Below are positions 53,441-64,000 of a DNA stretch of 64,000 bases, one piece after another. The notes beneath the pieces were generated by a model. It saw only the letters and a program-made list of their open reading frames with translations. It did not search any database and was not told the origin of the DNA. The translations under genes were made by a program, and so were the position numbers. Each line of letters begins with the position of its first letter. The stretch's first letter is position 1. The stretch comes from Meghimatium bilineatum (taxonomy: Eukaryota > Mollusca > Gastropoda > Stylommatophora > Philomycidae), in contig CM067315.1 of NCBI GenBank assembly GCA_034231615.1, positions 32,693,735 to 32,757,734 of the forward strand, read 5' to 3'.

Positions 53441-53607
53441 TTCAATTGTTGAATTTTTTAGTCTCCACTACTACCATACATCCATTACCATTGTTCACAT
53501 TATCAGTACAATTTGGATGGTCAGCTTTCGAACCCCAAGGAAGCTTGAGTGAGTTAACTTTGTGAGGCTGGTCCACTAACCACTCCAGCACTGAGCTCAT
53601 GTATATA

Positions 53608-53652
53608 TAATAAGCTATAACATAAGCTATAACATAAGCTATAACATAAGCT
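53608..53652. repeat. Tandem repeat, 12-bp unit, 4 copies
   Basis: ataagctataac repeated four times. Confidence 0.88.
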
Positions 53653-53819
53653 AGAAGATAGAATTTATTCCTGGATATAAAGATGAATTTTTCAAGGCAT
53701 GCATAGGACTCATTAGTCACAACTGGACACACTGCAGACATCATCATCATCCCAGTTGAGCTGAATGGTCATTGTTGACTATGATGGACAAACAACATAT
53801 AGAAGAATAATAACTTCAT

Positions 53820-54130
53820 ACAAAGAGAAGAAAATCAACAAAGAGGTTCTGACGACAATGCATATGAAAAAAAAACTATTAAAAGAAATATAAATGAAAC
53901 AAATACATATTTGTACATATTAAAAGACATGACACATTGCTGAAAACCTTATTTGAAGAAAGAGTTAAAGTGCTGCGATAAAGAGATAGGCAGATACAAG
54001 TGGGAGGGAAACATCATGAGATGGACAGGTTAGTATAGCAGTGTGCACCATCAAGGCAAGAGACAAAATATTTGAGGTTTGTTACAGTCAGCCTTCAATG
54101 CTGGGACAGTAACTGATAATGATGATAAAT
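53820..54130 (+). mobile_element. LINE ORF2 C-terminal remnant
   Basis: 'ttatttgaagaaagagttaa', 'caagtgggagggaaacatca', 'tgagatggacaggtta' and 'ttacagtcagccttcaatgc' follow the order of 38700-39015 (LLEGKV, WE.NI.RWTG, LLQPTF). Confidence 0.65.
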
Positions 54131-54359
54131 AACATAATGATTCCTATAGATTTTAAAAAATATTCAATTTTTAGCTTAGCTCTACGCTGGCAGTTGATAA
54201 GCTGAACATAAAAGAATTATATTAAAAATTAGGTAACAATGAAAGTTCATAATATATTATGTACATGTAATTAATAAGATCATGAAACATCACACTTAGT
54301 AGCGCTGTCAATATTTTATCTTTAAAATTGGATGGAGGGTAACATGGTTGAAAAAGCAT

Positions 54360-55940
54360 ATCCTCATATGTTGCAGGTCCTGACACCAACCATCGGCCAT
54401 TCCTTTATGTACTATTTTGTAAATTCTATCCAGGAGTGTGAAAAATCAGCCGATACAACAATTTCTACTGGCCTGCCCAACTACTGAAAAGACTCATTGG
54501 CACATCTTGGGAGATCAGACAAGTATACCCTCAGAGGATTATATCTTGGTTACCTACATTCTGCTTTAGAATACAACAGTGCACTCCTGACAACATGTTT
54601 CAAGACAAATGTAGAATCTCTAGTAAGAGTGCAGAATAATTCCCTACACCTTATTAGTGGAACAATGAGATCTGCACCAATGGCTGCATGTGAAATACAC
54701 ACAAATGTAGAACCCCTTGAGATAATAAAGATATGGCTGCAATGGAGGATTATGAAAGAAGCAAAAGAATGAATAAAGACCACCCAAATAAACAACTTAT
54801 AGAAAACTGACATCCAAACCACAGAATAAAACAAAAGTCAGTCGTCAGCCATGTCAATGAAATAAAAGACAGATATCACCTCCCAGACAAGAACTGCAAA
54901 GAGTAAAAAAATGTTTACTACCACATGCAGGTTTTAAATTGCTGGAAATCAAGACACAATTAAGAGATAATGCAACGAAAAGTTCCAACCCAGTAAGTCT
55001 TATGAAAGCAACTCAGAAAATAATAGACCTACCCAGAACAATGGATTCATGTCTATACTGATGGGTCTGCTTTAAAAACCACTATCAAAGCAGGTTATGG
55101 TGTCTATATAGAATATCCAGACAAAACATCTGATGAGTTGTTTGATGTCTGTGAGCAGATATGTTAACTATGAAGTCAAAATAACAGCAATAGAATTTGT
55201 CTTGTACCACATGAAGACCATATTTGATGCTTTTCCATCAAAAGTCCAAACCTTTGTCATTTTTACAGATTATATGTCTGTTCAAGCACTAGAATGTGAT
55301 GGACATTGTAAGCCTGAGCTGGTGGAAATATATCACTGTGCCAACCAGTTGCTTACATCTTATGTAGTCAGCATTGTTATGCAGTGGATTCCTGGCCACT
55401 CATGACAATGACAAGATAGGCAGACTAGCAAAGAAGGGAGCACAACAAGAACAGCCATATATACAAACAACCATGCACACAGTTAAAATGATGTTGAAAT
55501 CTGTGGATAAAAAACAACTGGATGAACAGATGGAGCATGGGAAACACTGGGTGAGAAATCTATAAATATATGACCAGCCCAAATCCTAAAGCCATCAACC
55601 TCCTGGGAAGGAAAGACCAGAGTATCATCTTCCAACTGAGCAAACAGCATGTACAGCTTAACAAACACCTGAACAGAATACGACCACAACTCACTCTGGG
55701 TGCCTGCTGTGCACACATCCCTATGAAACTGTTGACCACCACCTTTTTGAATGTCCAGCACTGGATGACATCAGGAAAATGCTTCTCCCTCCAGGGCCAG
55801 ATGAATGGACCTTATATGGAACAAAATAAAAGTTCACAAATACATGCATGTATCACACAATGGCATTGGGTCAAAGGGCATGAGCCCATGGACCGCTGGA
55901 TCAGCAACCAACCAACCAACTGGTCTGCCAGGTTGATTTA
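54360..55940 (+). mobile_element. LINE 3' half: RT end, RNase H, tail; pseudogene
   Basis: 54497-54770: LGRSDKYTLRGLYLGYLHSA, LEYNSALLTTCFKTN and LVRVQNNSLHLISGTM (end of RT). 55050-55405: IYTDGS-like, AGYGVYIEYPD, EVKITAIEFVLYHMKT, VIFTDYMSVQALE and VMQWIPGHS (RNase H). After a frameshift, GRLAKKGAQQEQPYIQ, then a tail ending WVKGHEPMDRWISNQPTN, where the (acca) terminus is translated. Confidence 0.85.
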
Positions 55941-56332
55941 AAATGACTACAGTCTAACGCCATTATAACAGCTTGGTTTGGACCAATGGAATATTTAAAA
56001 TGACTACAGTCTAATCCCATTATAACAACTTGGGCCGTTCCAATGGAATATTCAAAATGATTACAGTCTAATCCCATAATCCCATTATAACAACTTGGGC
56101 CGGACCAATGGAATATTTAAAATGATTACAGTCTAATCCCATTATAACAACTTGGGCCAGACAAATGGAATATTTAAAATGACTACAGTTTAATCCCATT
56201 ATAACAACTTGGGCCGTACCAATGGAATATTTAAAATGACTACAGTTTAATCCCTTTATAACAACTTGGGCCGTACCAATGGAATATTTAAAATGGCTAT
56301 AGTTTAATCCCATTATAACAACTTAATCCGGA
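55940..56332. repeat. Minisatellite, 57-bp unit, about 6-7 copies
   Basis: Unit tggaatatttaaaatgacta cagtctaatcccattataac aacttgggccgtaccaa. It starts directly after the LINE terminus. Confidence 0.92.
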
Positions 56333-56339
56333 CTTCAAT

Positions 56340-57520
56340 GTGCTCTGTATCATAATTTTATTGACTTCACAAAGGCATTTGATTTCGTGTGTGATGTGGC
56401 CCCAAGGTCTGTGGCAGACACTGAGACAATATAACTTCGACACAAACATCATAAAAGTCATTGAAGTGCTGTACAAAGATGCAAGCAGCGTTATTTTCTA
56501 TTTTCATAAATGATGATATTGGTGAATTTTTCAAGACGGATTTAGGAGTGAGTCAGGATTGCATATTTTCTCCTGTACTTTTTTAACATATATCTTGAAA
56601 ATATAATGCAGTAGGAATTACAAGATCACCAGACATCAATAACTATTGGTGGTATGCAACTTTGTAACTTGCATTATGCAGATGATATCGATATCTTGGC
56701 AGGTTGCGAATATGATCCCCAGGAACTCACTTCAAAGTTGGAAATATGGCATGGAAATTAAATTAGTATTGATAAAAGTAAGATATTGATGACCAGTGAA
56801 ACCCAGCAAGATTCTACAAATACTGCGGCATCCTCCACTTTGTCAGACACCCTCCGACCATTTGGTTATTTATATTACACAAATATTCAGTTAAATAGTC
56901 ACACACTTGAAGAAGTTAACACCTTCAAATATCTTGGGTCCCAAATATGTGATGATGGCAACTTGGGAAATGAGTTTAAGATAAGACTTGAGATGGTGAT
57001 GGCTGCCATGGCAAGGTTGAATATAATTTTGAGAAGTAAGATCAATATTAGAGTAAAGATCAATCTATTCATATTATTAGTGCTAAGTATACTTGTGTAC
57101 AGTTGTGAAAGTTGGACACTACGTATCCACAGAAATGAGGATTCAGGATTTTGAAAACAAGTGCTACAGACATTTGTTAAGAATTAGTTATATAGAACAC
57201 AAAACAAGTTTATTTGTCCAGCAGCAAATAAACAAACTTGCAGGTTATCAAGAATCACTTTAGCAGTGGTGAAACTGCATAAACTTATATAGTTTGGAGA
57301 TGTAATGAGACAAGACTCTCTCTCTAAAATTATTTTGCAAGGAACCGTCAAAGGTGGAAGAAGTAGAGGTCAGAGAAAATCCTGGATTGATAACATCAAG
57401 GAATGGTCTGGATGTGATTTTCTACACTTCTCTAATTGGCTCAAAACAGAGTTGTTTGGAGGATATATTGTGCTGATGTATCTAGTTTGGCACCCCTTCT
57501 ACCCTGACTGGTGATGGGTA
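56340..57520 (+). mobile_element. LINE reverse transcriptase pseudogene
   Basis: FIDFTKAFDFVCD, VIEVLYKDASS, FFKTDLGVSQDCIFSPVLF, LHYADDIDILAGCEYDPQEL, SHTLEEVNTFKYLGSQICDD, VLSILVYSCESWTLR and SWIDNIKEWSG occur in order with several frameshifts. The catalytic YADD box is kept; VRQGC reads VSQDC. Confidence 0.85.
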
Positions 57521-57529
57521 GTATTATTA

Positions 57530-58835
57530 TTAATCGTCTCTCCATGTCTGCAGTGTGTCCAACTTTCACAATTATACAACACAACAGAAAGCACAAGTGA
57601 ATGATAAAATGTGGCTTTCATTCTAACATTGATGTTGCTTTTCCAAATTAGGTTTAGCCTTGACATAGAAGATAAAGCTATCTCCAGCCTTATCTTTAAT
57701 TCTGCTTTTCATTTTCCATTGCAGCATATGCTAGATTCGAGGTATTTAAAGTATTAACTTCCACACGTTTATACCCATTCATCATGATGTTGGTCTGTGC
57801 TTCTGTTGTTAACCAAGATCATGCTCTTTCCTGTGTTGATTTCCATTCCGTACTTGCTGGTAACCTTTTCCAACTATGCTGTTAACTCTTGTAGTTCTTG
57901 TTCTGACCCAGCTATAGGATCAATATCATCAGCAAAGAGAAAACTGCAAATAGGGTGACCTCTAATTGATATAGACGTGTTGTAATCCTGAAGGGCCTCC
58001 TGTATAATGTGTTCTAGGTATAAAGGTATATGATGAAAAGTACTGTAGACATTATGCATCCTTGTCTAACTCCCACATTTGTTTTAAAGAACTCTCCAAT
58101 TGTATTATTTTATAATACTACATGCACTTCTGTAAAATGACGTAAGAATGTCTATGATTGTGGTGTCAAGATTAAATTGTCTCAGTATATGCCACAGACA
58201 GTCATGCCAAACACAGTCAAAGGCCATTCTAAATTCAATGAATTTGTGGTATACATCACATTGGTGCTGAATATGTTTTTCAAGTAATTTTCTGATGTTA
58301 AATATTTGTTCAATGTGCTTATGTTTGCTCTGAAGCCAACGTATTCTTATGACGTGTACAGACTTCTACAGACTTGTGTTTTATTCTGCTCAGGAATTTA
58401 TTGAGCATCATTTTACTCTGATACATTATGAGGCTAACGATTCTGTAATTAATACGCACAATCAAGTATCTTTACATGGGAATGGGTATTATTAGTGATT
58501 GTGTCCATTCAGCTGGTCATTATTTTGTAGTACTCCATATATTCTGCAAAAATTTAAGTCATAGTATTCATCACATTCATTCCCCCGCATTTCAAGAGTT
58601 CTGCAAGAATGTTATCTACACATGTGACTTCCCTCTTTTCAAAATTTGTATGGTCTCTTTTGTTTTATGTACTAGAATTTCTGCATTTCCTATTTCTCTG
58701 TTGCCAAGTTCAGAATTCTCTAATATCGTATAGTCATGATCACACTTGCAGTTATACAGCTCCTTGCGATACTCTGTCCATCTTTTGACTATATCTATTG
58801 TTTCATTGAGCATTTTTCCATGTAACTTTAGCATA
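57530..58835 (-). mobile_element. LINE reverse transcriptase pseudogene, opposite to its neighbour
   Basis: Minus strand: RWTEYRKELYNCKCDHDYTI and KETIQILKRGKSH (before RT), AFDCVWHDCLWHIL, GEFFKTNVGVRQGCIMSTV, SFLFADDIDPIAGSEQELQE, YFKYLESSICCNGK and LYNCESWTHCRHGE. Same family as 56340-57520; the two meet tail to tail near 57525. Confidence 0.85.
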
Positions 58836-59145
58836 ACTGTGTCAGAATTATTTTCATCATATTATTTTATGAATGACATTAAATTGCAATTATTAAAAAA
58901 AATCATACAGGCAAATTCTAAAATAATTTAACATTGATTCTGTCACACAAATTTGATCAACTGGGACAGAAAGACATGCACTAATAAAAACATACTTGAG
59001 ATCTGTATCACGTGACAATTATCCAGCCACAACTACATGATTAGGAATTAGTAAAATGACAAACAATAGTCAAGTAACAATTGCATAGGGGAACAACAGT
59101 TGAATTCAATGTATACAAATATTGACAATGTCATAAACAATTGAG
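58836..59145. other. No recognised feature
   Basis: AT-rich intergenic sequence between the reverse LINE and the palindrome. Nothing recognised. Confidence 0.35.
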
Positions 59146-59149
59146 ACTG

Positions 59150-59595
59150 CTGTACAACTGTATAACAATAGTACTAATGTAGAACACAAGTTTGATAAGG
59201 TTTAAACGCAGTCTATCAGACCAGAGGGTATTTGTTCGAAAAATACAAATAACAGTATACAAGACACTTATTTTCAGTGTTTCAACCTCAAGTTCTTTTT
59301 CAAGAAAATACAAGATAAACAATGGCCCTATCACACACACGTGTGTGCACGCGCATAATTTTTATCTTGTATGTTTCAGTTGTTCAATGTCTGCTGTCTA
59401 ATGCTTTTGTGATAGAGCCACTACTTTTATTGTCTGTCTTGTATTTTCTTGAAAACGACCTTAAGTTGAAATGCTGAAAATGTCTTGTATGCTGTTATTT
59501 GTATTTTTTCTTACCAATACCTTCAAGTCTGATACTCTGTAAGTCCATTGTAAAGCATATCAAACTTGTGTTCTACGTGAAGTACTATTGATGAA
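59150..59595. repeat. Long palindrome of Penelope-like tails
   Basis: 59150-59340 and 59395-59595 are inverted copies of about 190 bp around a short spacer: 'gtagaacacaagtttgataa', 'aaatacaaataacagtatac' and 'tcaagaaaatacaaga' are all repeated in reverse. Each arm has a 'caagaaa..gac.tTaagttgaaa' stretch like the tail at 10040-10125. Confidence 0.75.
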
Positions 59596-59824
59596 GTCAG
59601 TAATACAGCAAACTATAGGTAATAGAAAATATAAATTCTTTGTTAAATCTCTGAAACAAATTCTTATAGCAGATTTGTCTACAGCATTATGATATATTGA
59701 AATATGTAAGCAGCTAGCTAGCTATACATACAAGTTTATCATGTAACTGTACAAATAGACAATTAAATGTACACACAAAAACTGGCTATCAAGCCACTAA
59801 CTCATCAGTTAACTTTATACTTCA

Positions 59825-59990
59825 TTTCTTCTTAGTTAATTCTCACACTCCACATTAGCAGGAGGTAGTCCACGGAATGGAATGCTTTGTGTCATGGTTT
59901 ACAGCTTAGATGCGATATCTGTGCCTTTCGGTCTGACAAATTGACATCAACACCGCATCCAGCTCCTCTATTCTGGAAATGGAACTATCA
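59825..59990 (-). repeat. SINE-like repeat (278-bp family), partial
   Basis: 'ttctcacactccacattagc', 'ggaatgctttgtgtcatggt' and 'tgacatcaacaccgcatcca'. Confidence 0.65.
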
Positions 59991-59999
59991 TCCTTATTA

Positions 60000-60135
60000 A
60001 TTTTGTTTGATCAAAGGTAGGCAGAGATACAAGTAAGAGGGAAACATCCCTCCAGCAGCAGAAATGGATAAGATACACAGGATGGTGGAGCTCCGTTACA
60101 ACCAACATTTGGAGGGCACTGAATGATGATTCAAC
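60000..60135 (+). mobile_element. LINE ORF2 C-terminal scrap
   Basis: 'taggcagagatacaagtaag', 'atacacaggatggtggagct' and 'ttacaaccaacatttggag' follow 38700-39015 (GLLQPTF..). Confidence 0.55.
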
Positions 60136-60224
60136 TACAGGCACTACTAATATATGCAGTCATATCACCAGTATCATGTGAATGATGGACTTTTGAACTA
60201 TAAGAAATTTTGACAGAATTAGAA

Positions 60225-60415
60225 TTTTTTGTCTGGCCTAATGGCAACAATAAGGTACAGTACGCATCTGTGACAACCAAAGTAACAGATTCAAATTCAA
60301 CAGCAGGAAATTGTGCATCCAGACCATTCAGAAAGTAATAGTAAACTACTGTATGTAAATACTGCCAAGAAAATCATTACATCCAAAAATGCTGTGTCGC
60401 TAGTTACATCTTGAT
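60225..60415 (+). repeat. tRNA-derived SINE (GTGGTGCAATGG family)
   Basis: The head 'tctggcctaatggcaacaat', box B-like cagattcaaattcaac, 'aggaaattgtgcatccagac' and 'aagaaaatcattacatccaa'. Confidence 0.7.
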
Positions 60416-60429
60416 AGTATCCATCAGAA

Positions 60430-61512
60430 CTAAAAAATACTCTTTCAGTACACCAAGCTTCATAGAGCTACAGAATCCATTGGAGGTGGAATCAGAAGCT
60501 CAGGCCTTGATTAAAGAGAATTTGTCTGAGGGAGATACAGTAATTTATACAGATGGCTTGACCAACTATACAGATGGCTTGATCAACTATACTTCTTCAG
60601 TGTTCATTCTCAAAATCTCACTGGATCTCTTGTAGCAGGACAATGGTCTTACTAGATTTCCAGCAGGATGTAGTCCAGAGAATAGAAATGAGTTGTATGA
60701 CTGCTTTATTTGCGCAGATGACCAGACACATCTGTCTTCAATGGGCAGTTATTACTATTGATATGGCTACAGATGTTCACTGTTCAGTGGAAGTGGTAAA
60801 ACACACTGAATGTATTAGTTACCAATGCCAAAGTTGGACGTATTGGACCATTGGCGCTAATACAATTGCAACACAATGCATTTCCATTCTCTGGACTATA
60901 TCCTGCTCGGAATCTTGTAGGACCATTGTCCTGCTATAAGAGATTACGGTGGGAGTTTGAGAACAAAACAACAAAATATTCCACATGGTTTTGTTATTAG
61001 GAATGTACACAGCTTATGAGCGTTCATGGCACAAGTTGGAAAGTGAATTGTGAGTGAAGACAACCTTTCTGTTATCTTCATTTAGCAGGTATATTTCTAT
61101 GATTACAGGTAGAATGGACACAGAGATCATGGCGGTAACCAGGGGAAAAAGATATAAATCCTACACTTGTGTATTTTTCTCTGCGACTCAATGAGCATGT
61201 TAAGAAAGAGTGAGAATGGCTGGGCACGCAGTCAGTGGTTGGAGTTGATGAAGCTGTCTAATCTGACATTAATTAATTTTATAATTGTGCCTGGACATGC
61301 TGGTGTCTAAGGAAATGAACGCACAGACAAGTTTGCTGGTATGGCTATCATAGGGACCGGACAAGCAATGGACGGAGCTGATGTTCTTAATGCTCTTAAG
61401 GAGATAGGATGAGTGACCGATGTAACAAATGCTTGGAAATCTGCAACTCTGAGCAGACAACAGGAATACTATGTCAATATGGACGCAGCTAAACATGAGC
61501 ATTATGTGAATA
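60430..61512 (+). mobile_element. LINE RNase H pseudogene interrupted by SINE-like repeats
   Basis: 60440-60590: NPLEVESEAQALIKENLSEG then DTVIYTDG (a duplicated YTDGL.NYTDG). 61195-61510: QWLELMKLSNLTLINFIIVP, GHAGV, stop, GNERTDKFAGMAIIGTG, ADVLNALKEIG. Same family as 42300-43180. SINE-like copies at 60592-60970 separate the parts. Confidence 0.78.
60592..60970. repeat. Two opposed copies of the 150-bp SINE-like family
   Basis: 60592-60745 is a reverse copy and 60825-60970 a forward copy with part of the long-variant 5' sequence between them ('ctgttcagtggaagtggtaa'). Confidence 0.8.
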
Positions 61513-61757
61513 ACTAATAGTAGAGCCTGGTGAAACTAACTAATAGTAGAAACTAACACAGAGTAGGTGTCACTATACTTTAACCTACGGGATATCTTGA
61601 GGAGGCGTTTTGAGTACTTTTGGATCAATGGTTCAATGTGCAGCGAGGATATTTTACTGCCTGACTAACTAATTGATATAAATAACCAAACTGTCAAGAG
61701 GATGTCCGACAAAATGGAGAGTGTTGCAGTATCAAAACAAAAATGTGATAAACACAT

Positions 61758-61985
61758 AATGGATCTGCAATAATTCACACTATAACGGATCTGTAATAAT
61801 TCACACTATAACGGATCTGTAATAATTCACACTATAACGGATCTGTAATAATTCACACTATAACAGATCTGTAATAATTCACACTATAATGGATCTGTAA
61901 TAATTCACACTATAACAGATCTGTAATAATTCAAACTATAACATATCCGTAATAATTCACACTATAATGGATCTGTAATATAGTA
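61758..61985. repeat. Minisatellite, 26-bp unit, about 9 copies
   Basis: Unit acggatctgtaataattcac actata. Confidence 0.94.
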
Positions 61986-62116
61986 TTTAACTAATATAAT
62001 ATGTTACCAACTCTATTTAGGTTTGTGAGGCACGCACACTATTCATTCTACTATCCAGTAATCATTAATAGGTGAAAAAATATGTATACAATAAAAATGG
62101 GTTAATGTTACATTTG

Positions 62117-62290
62117 GGGGCCACAGTAACTCAGTGGTGAACTGGCTTCCTAGTTGGGCAATCCATTGTTAAATTCCCTGCGCAACTTGAAATATTTTTT
62201 AATCATTACGGCCTCCTAGGTCGACCTAGTCTAAAGAAATGGCTACCAGGTCCTCTGGGGAAATCAAGGCAGTGTATACATGAGGCTGAC
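62117..62290 (+). repeat. tRNA-derived SINE, related to the 280-bp family
   Basis: The head ggccacagtaactcagtggt has box A and 'cattgttaaattccc' box B; the body 'cctcctaggtcgacctagtc' is close to 'cccccaggtcgacccagcct' of the copy at 48282-48561. Confidence 0.68.
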
Positions 62291-63170
62291 TATTATATCT
62301 GTTGGTCAATGAAAAATATAGGCTAGACACCGAATTTCCAGATACCCATCAGGCATGAATAAGGGAAACTACTTTTAATTTACTGTTTGTATTTGATAAA
62401 GTCAAACAGGTGCTGAGTCTTTAGGAGATGTCAACTTTAAGTTGAATTGCAGATCAAGAAGATTACCGACTGGATCCCCTTCAATCATATCAAAGCCAAC
62501 CAACAATGTATATTATACTAGATCTCCATTCATATTAAAGCCAACTACTATTGTATATCTATCTATCTATTAGCTAAACCCTTTGTTGCCTTTCAGCATC
62601 AGGGGTAGAAGAGTTTTCTGGAGACAGACCTCTTGTGTGCTGAGTATATTGTGGAATTTGTCGCCTCTTTTATTTCAATGGTTTGTATATAATATCACTA
62701 GTATATACTATTGTATATCATATAAGTAATTACAAAAATATTTTCTGAAGAAATGTTGATCAAATGAATCTTTATATTTAAAACAAAAAAGAGATGTGCT
62801 AGGACTATAAAGTGCAACTTGAACTGTAGCACAACATATTTCACGCTGCCTGGCAGAAATCACACAATAATTTGTCCTGGTTGTTTTAGCTCTAACAAAC
62901 ACAAATGCAATAAACTGTATGTATCAGTAAATTCACTTAAAACTTGATCACACTAGCGGCTGTGCCACACCTGCTCCTAGTTATGAATGAGGATTGTCAT
63001 CTATAAGAACACCAGACAAATCCAGAGGTAATCCACTCTACTTCTCAGTAAATCCACTAAAAGTGTATCTTCATTTAACTGCGATCTACATGTCAAACAC
63101 AAACTCAATCAATAACACACATCAATTAATCCACTTTGATAAACACAGACCATAATCACAGTTTTCACTG
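62291..63170. other. Probable 3' flank of the GT31 gene, no other gene
   Basis: 62595-62660 is a LINE-tail scrap ('ggggtagaagagttttctgg', 'ctcttgtgtgctgagtatat'). The remainder is AT-rich with no coding resemblance; part is probably the GT31 3' UTR. Confidence 0.4.
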
Positions 63171-63171
63171 A

Positions 63172-64000
63172 CTAGTTCCAAGTAATTATGGCCAAATGTT
63201 TACACGTAGTCCGTGACTCAATAGCCTTTCTTAATAGTTCTGCTTGGACATCTGACTGGACATGATGAACGATGAACACATATAGATAATTGCAAACACT
63301 AAGACCACTTGAACTAAGCAAAAATCTGTCACTTCTGACAGGAGTAATGCCTAACTGAGATGTGACTATGCCGATATAAGCATCCTCATTTGCAATAGGG
63401 TACACATACATGCTCTCTGCCACTAATTGTTTCACCACATCAGCAGACAAAACATAGCCAATGCCGCTAGCATAGGGCGGGTAGTATTCCTTAGAATATT
63501 CCTCATATCTAACAGACCACTTTTTTTCTGCTCCCCTAATCACCTTCAACTTGGTCTTATCTGCAAGCACATTGCCCACATAAAGATCACTAGTTATATG
63601 ATTGTACTGACGAAGAAACGTATACAGAAGCCCCGCATTCACAAAGCAATCATCATCTGTTTTAACAACATATGAACTTGAACAGTAATTTGTGCTCCAA
63701 TTGAAGCCATGGAGGACTTTGAGTGTTAGATTCCTATATGAATCTATGTAGCTGCCGAATAAGATATCATTGTGTAATGCCTTCTCTGTTCTTATATAAG
63801 AATTAACTGTATCATTATCTGATAAACCAACCAAAAATATGCACTGCCATGCTTGTTCTGATGCAGAAAAATGTTGAGGGTTGCACCAACTGTTACGAAT
63901 AGCCATCCTACGATCACTATTCTCAGGTGATGAAGTGACTAGCATTATAATGAAAGTCTGCAACTTGCATAGAGGTAGAGATTCTTCCCTACTATAGTAG
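63172..64000 (-). CDS. Beta-1,3-galactosyltransferase-like (GT31), 5' end beyond window
   Basis: Golgi enzymes of this family add galactose or N-acetylhexosamine in beta-1,3 linkage to glycans on proteins or lipids. The frame is open from the stop (63172) to the window edge, 275 residues, with no intron in view. The first usable ATG in view would remove essential sequence, so the true start with the usual N-terminal membrane anchor lies outside. Motifs counted from the edge: RRMAIRNSW at about 30-38, YRNLTLK (an N-glycosylation site) near 88, VVKTDDDCFVN with the metal-binding DDD at about 115-117, YPPYASGIGYVLSADVV near 172 and NEDAYIG near 204. The C-terminus ends CKHLAIITWN. The exact acceptor cannot be told, so no numbered symbol is given. 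Confidence 0.92.
   Translation of the reverse strand, partial: YYSREESLPLCKLQTFIIMLVTSSPENSDRRMAIRNSWCNPQHFSASEQAWQCIFLVGLSDNDTVNSYIRTEKALHNDILFGSYIDSYRNLTLKVLHGFNWSTNYCSSSYVVKTDDDCFVNAGLLYTFLRQYNHITSDLYVGNVLADKTKLKVIRGAEKKWSVRYEEYSKEYYPPYASGIGYVLSADVVKQLVAESMYVYPIANEDAYIGIVTSQLGITPVRSDRFLLSSSGLSVCNYLYVFIVHHVQSDVQAELLRKAIESRTTCKHLAIITWN

Noticed and set aside
63172..63963. Treating TTG at 63963 as the GT31 start
   Set aside because: The frame stays open to the window edge and the family needs an N-terminal membrane anchor, which is not in view.

Overview
The window is animal nuclear DNA: AT-rich, with GT-AG introns of 1-5 kb, three recognisable protein genes and dense transposable-element debris. 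A ciliary tektin, Penelope-like elements with GIY-YIG endonuclease remains, several tRNA-derived SINE families and RNase H-bearing non-LTR retrotransposons together suggest an invertebrate, perhaps a lophotrochozoan such as a mollusc. The phylum is inference only.

Genes. (1) 486-13875 (+): seven exons, including the 3' end, of a thiopurine S-methyltransferase (TPMT)-type methyltransferase; its N-terminal exon(s) lie left of the window. (2) 21163-38432 (-): an apparently complete six-exon tektin-2 gene of 422 residues; all splice phases agree. (3) 63172-64000 (-): an uninterrupted beta-1,3-galactosyltransferase-like (GT31) coding region cut by the right edge. The three have unrelated roles: cytosolic methyl transfer, axonemal filament, Golgi glycosylation.

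Layout. 1-14 kb is the TPMT locus, whose introns carry a mariner, a Penelope fragment split by a hAT-like MITE, LINE 3' ends, SINEs and many minisatellites. 14-21 kb is gene-free repeat sequence with long minisatellites. 21-38.5 kb is the tektin-2 locus, with introns full of nested LINE, SINE and MITE copies. 38.5-63 kb is a gene-free graveyard: LINE reverse transcriptase and RNase H pieces on both strands, two Penelope fragments, a compound microsatellite and a long palindrome. 63-64 kb is the GT31 gene.

Two things stand out. First, a 36-bp minisatellite at 3618-3868 consists of tandem copies of the 3' splice site of a TPMT exon. The unit is 12 codons, is open in the exon's frame and carries a copy of the acceptor, so use of an upstream copy would add 12 in-frame residues per unit. 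Second, repeat nesting can be read base by base: several insertions have exact target-site duplications, and one SINE insertion has an unoccupied paralogous site 23 kb away. No new multigene system was found; the interest lies in repeat biology and its contact with a splice site.
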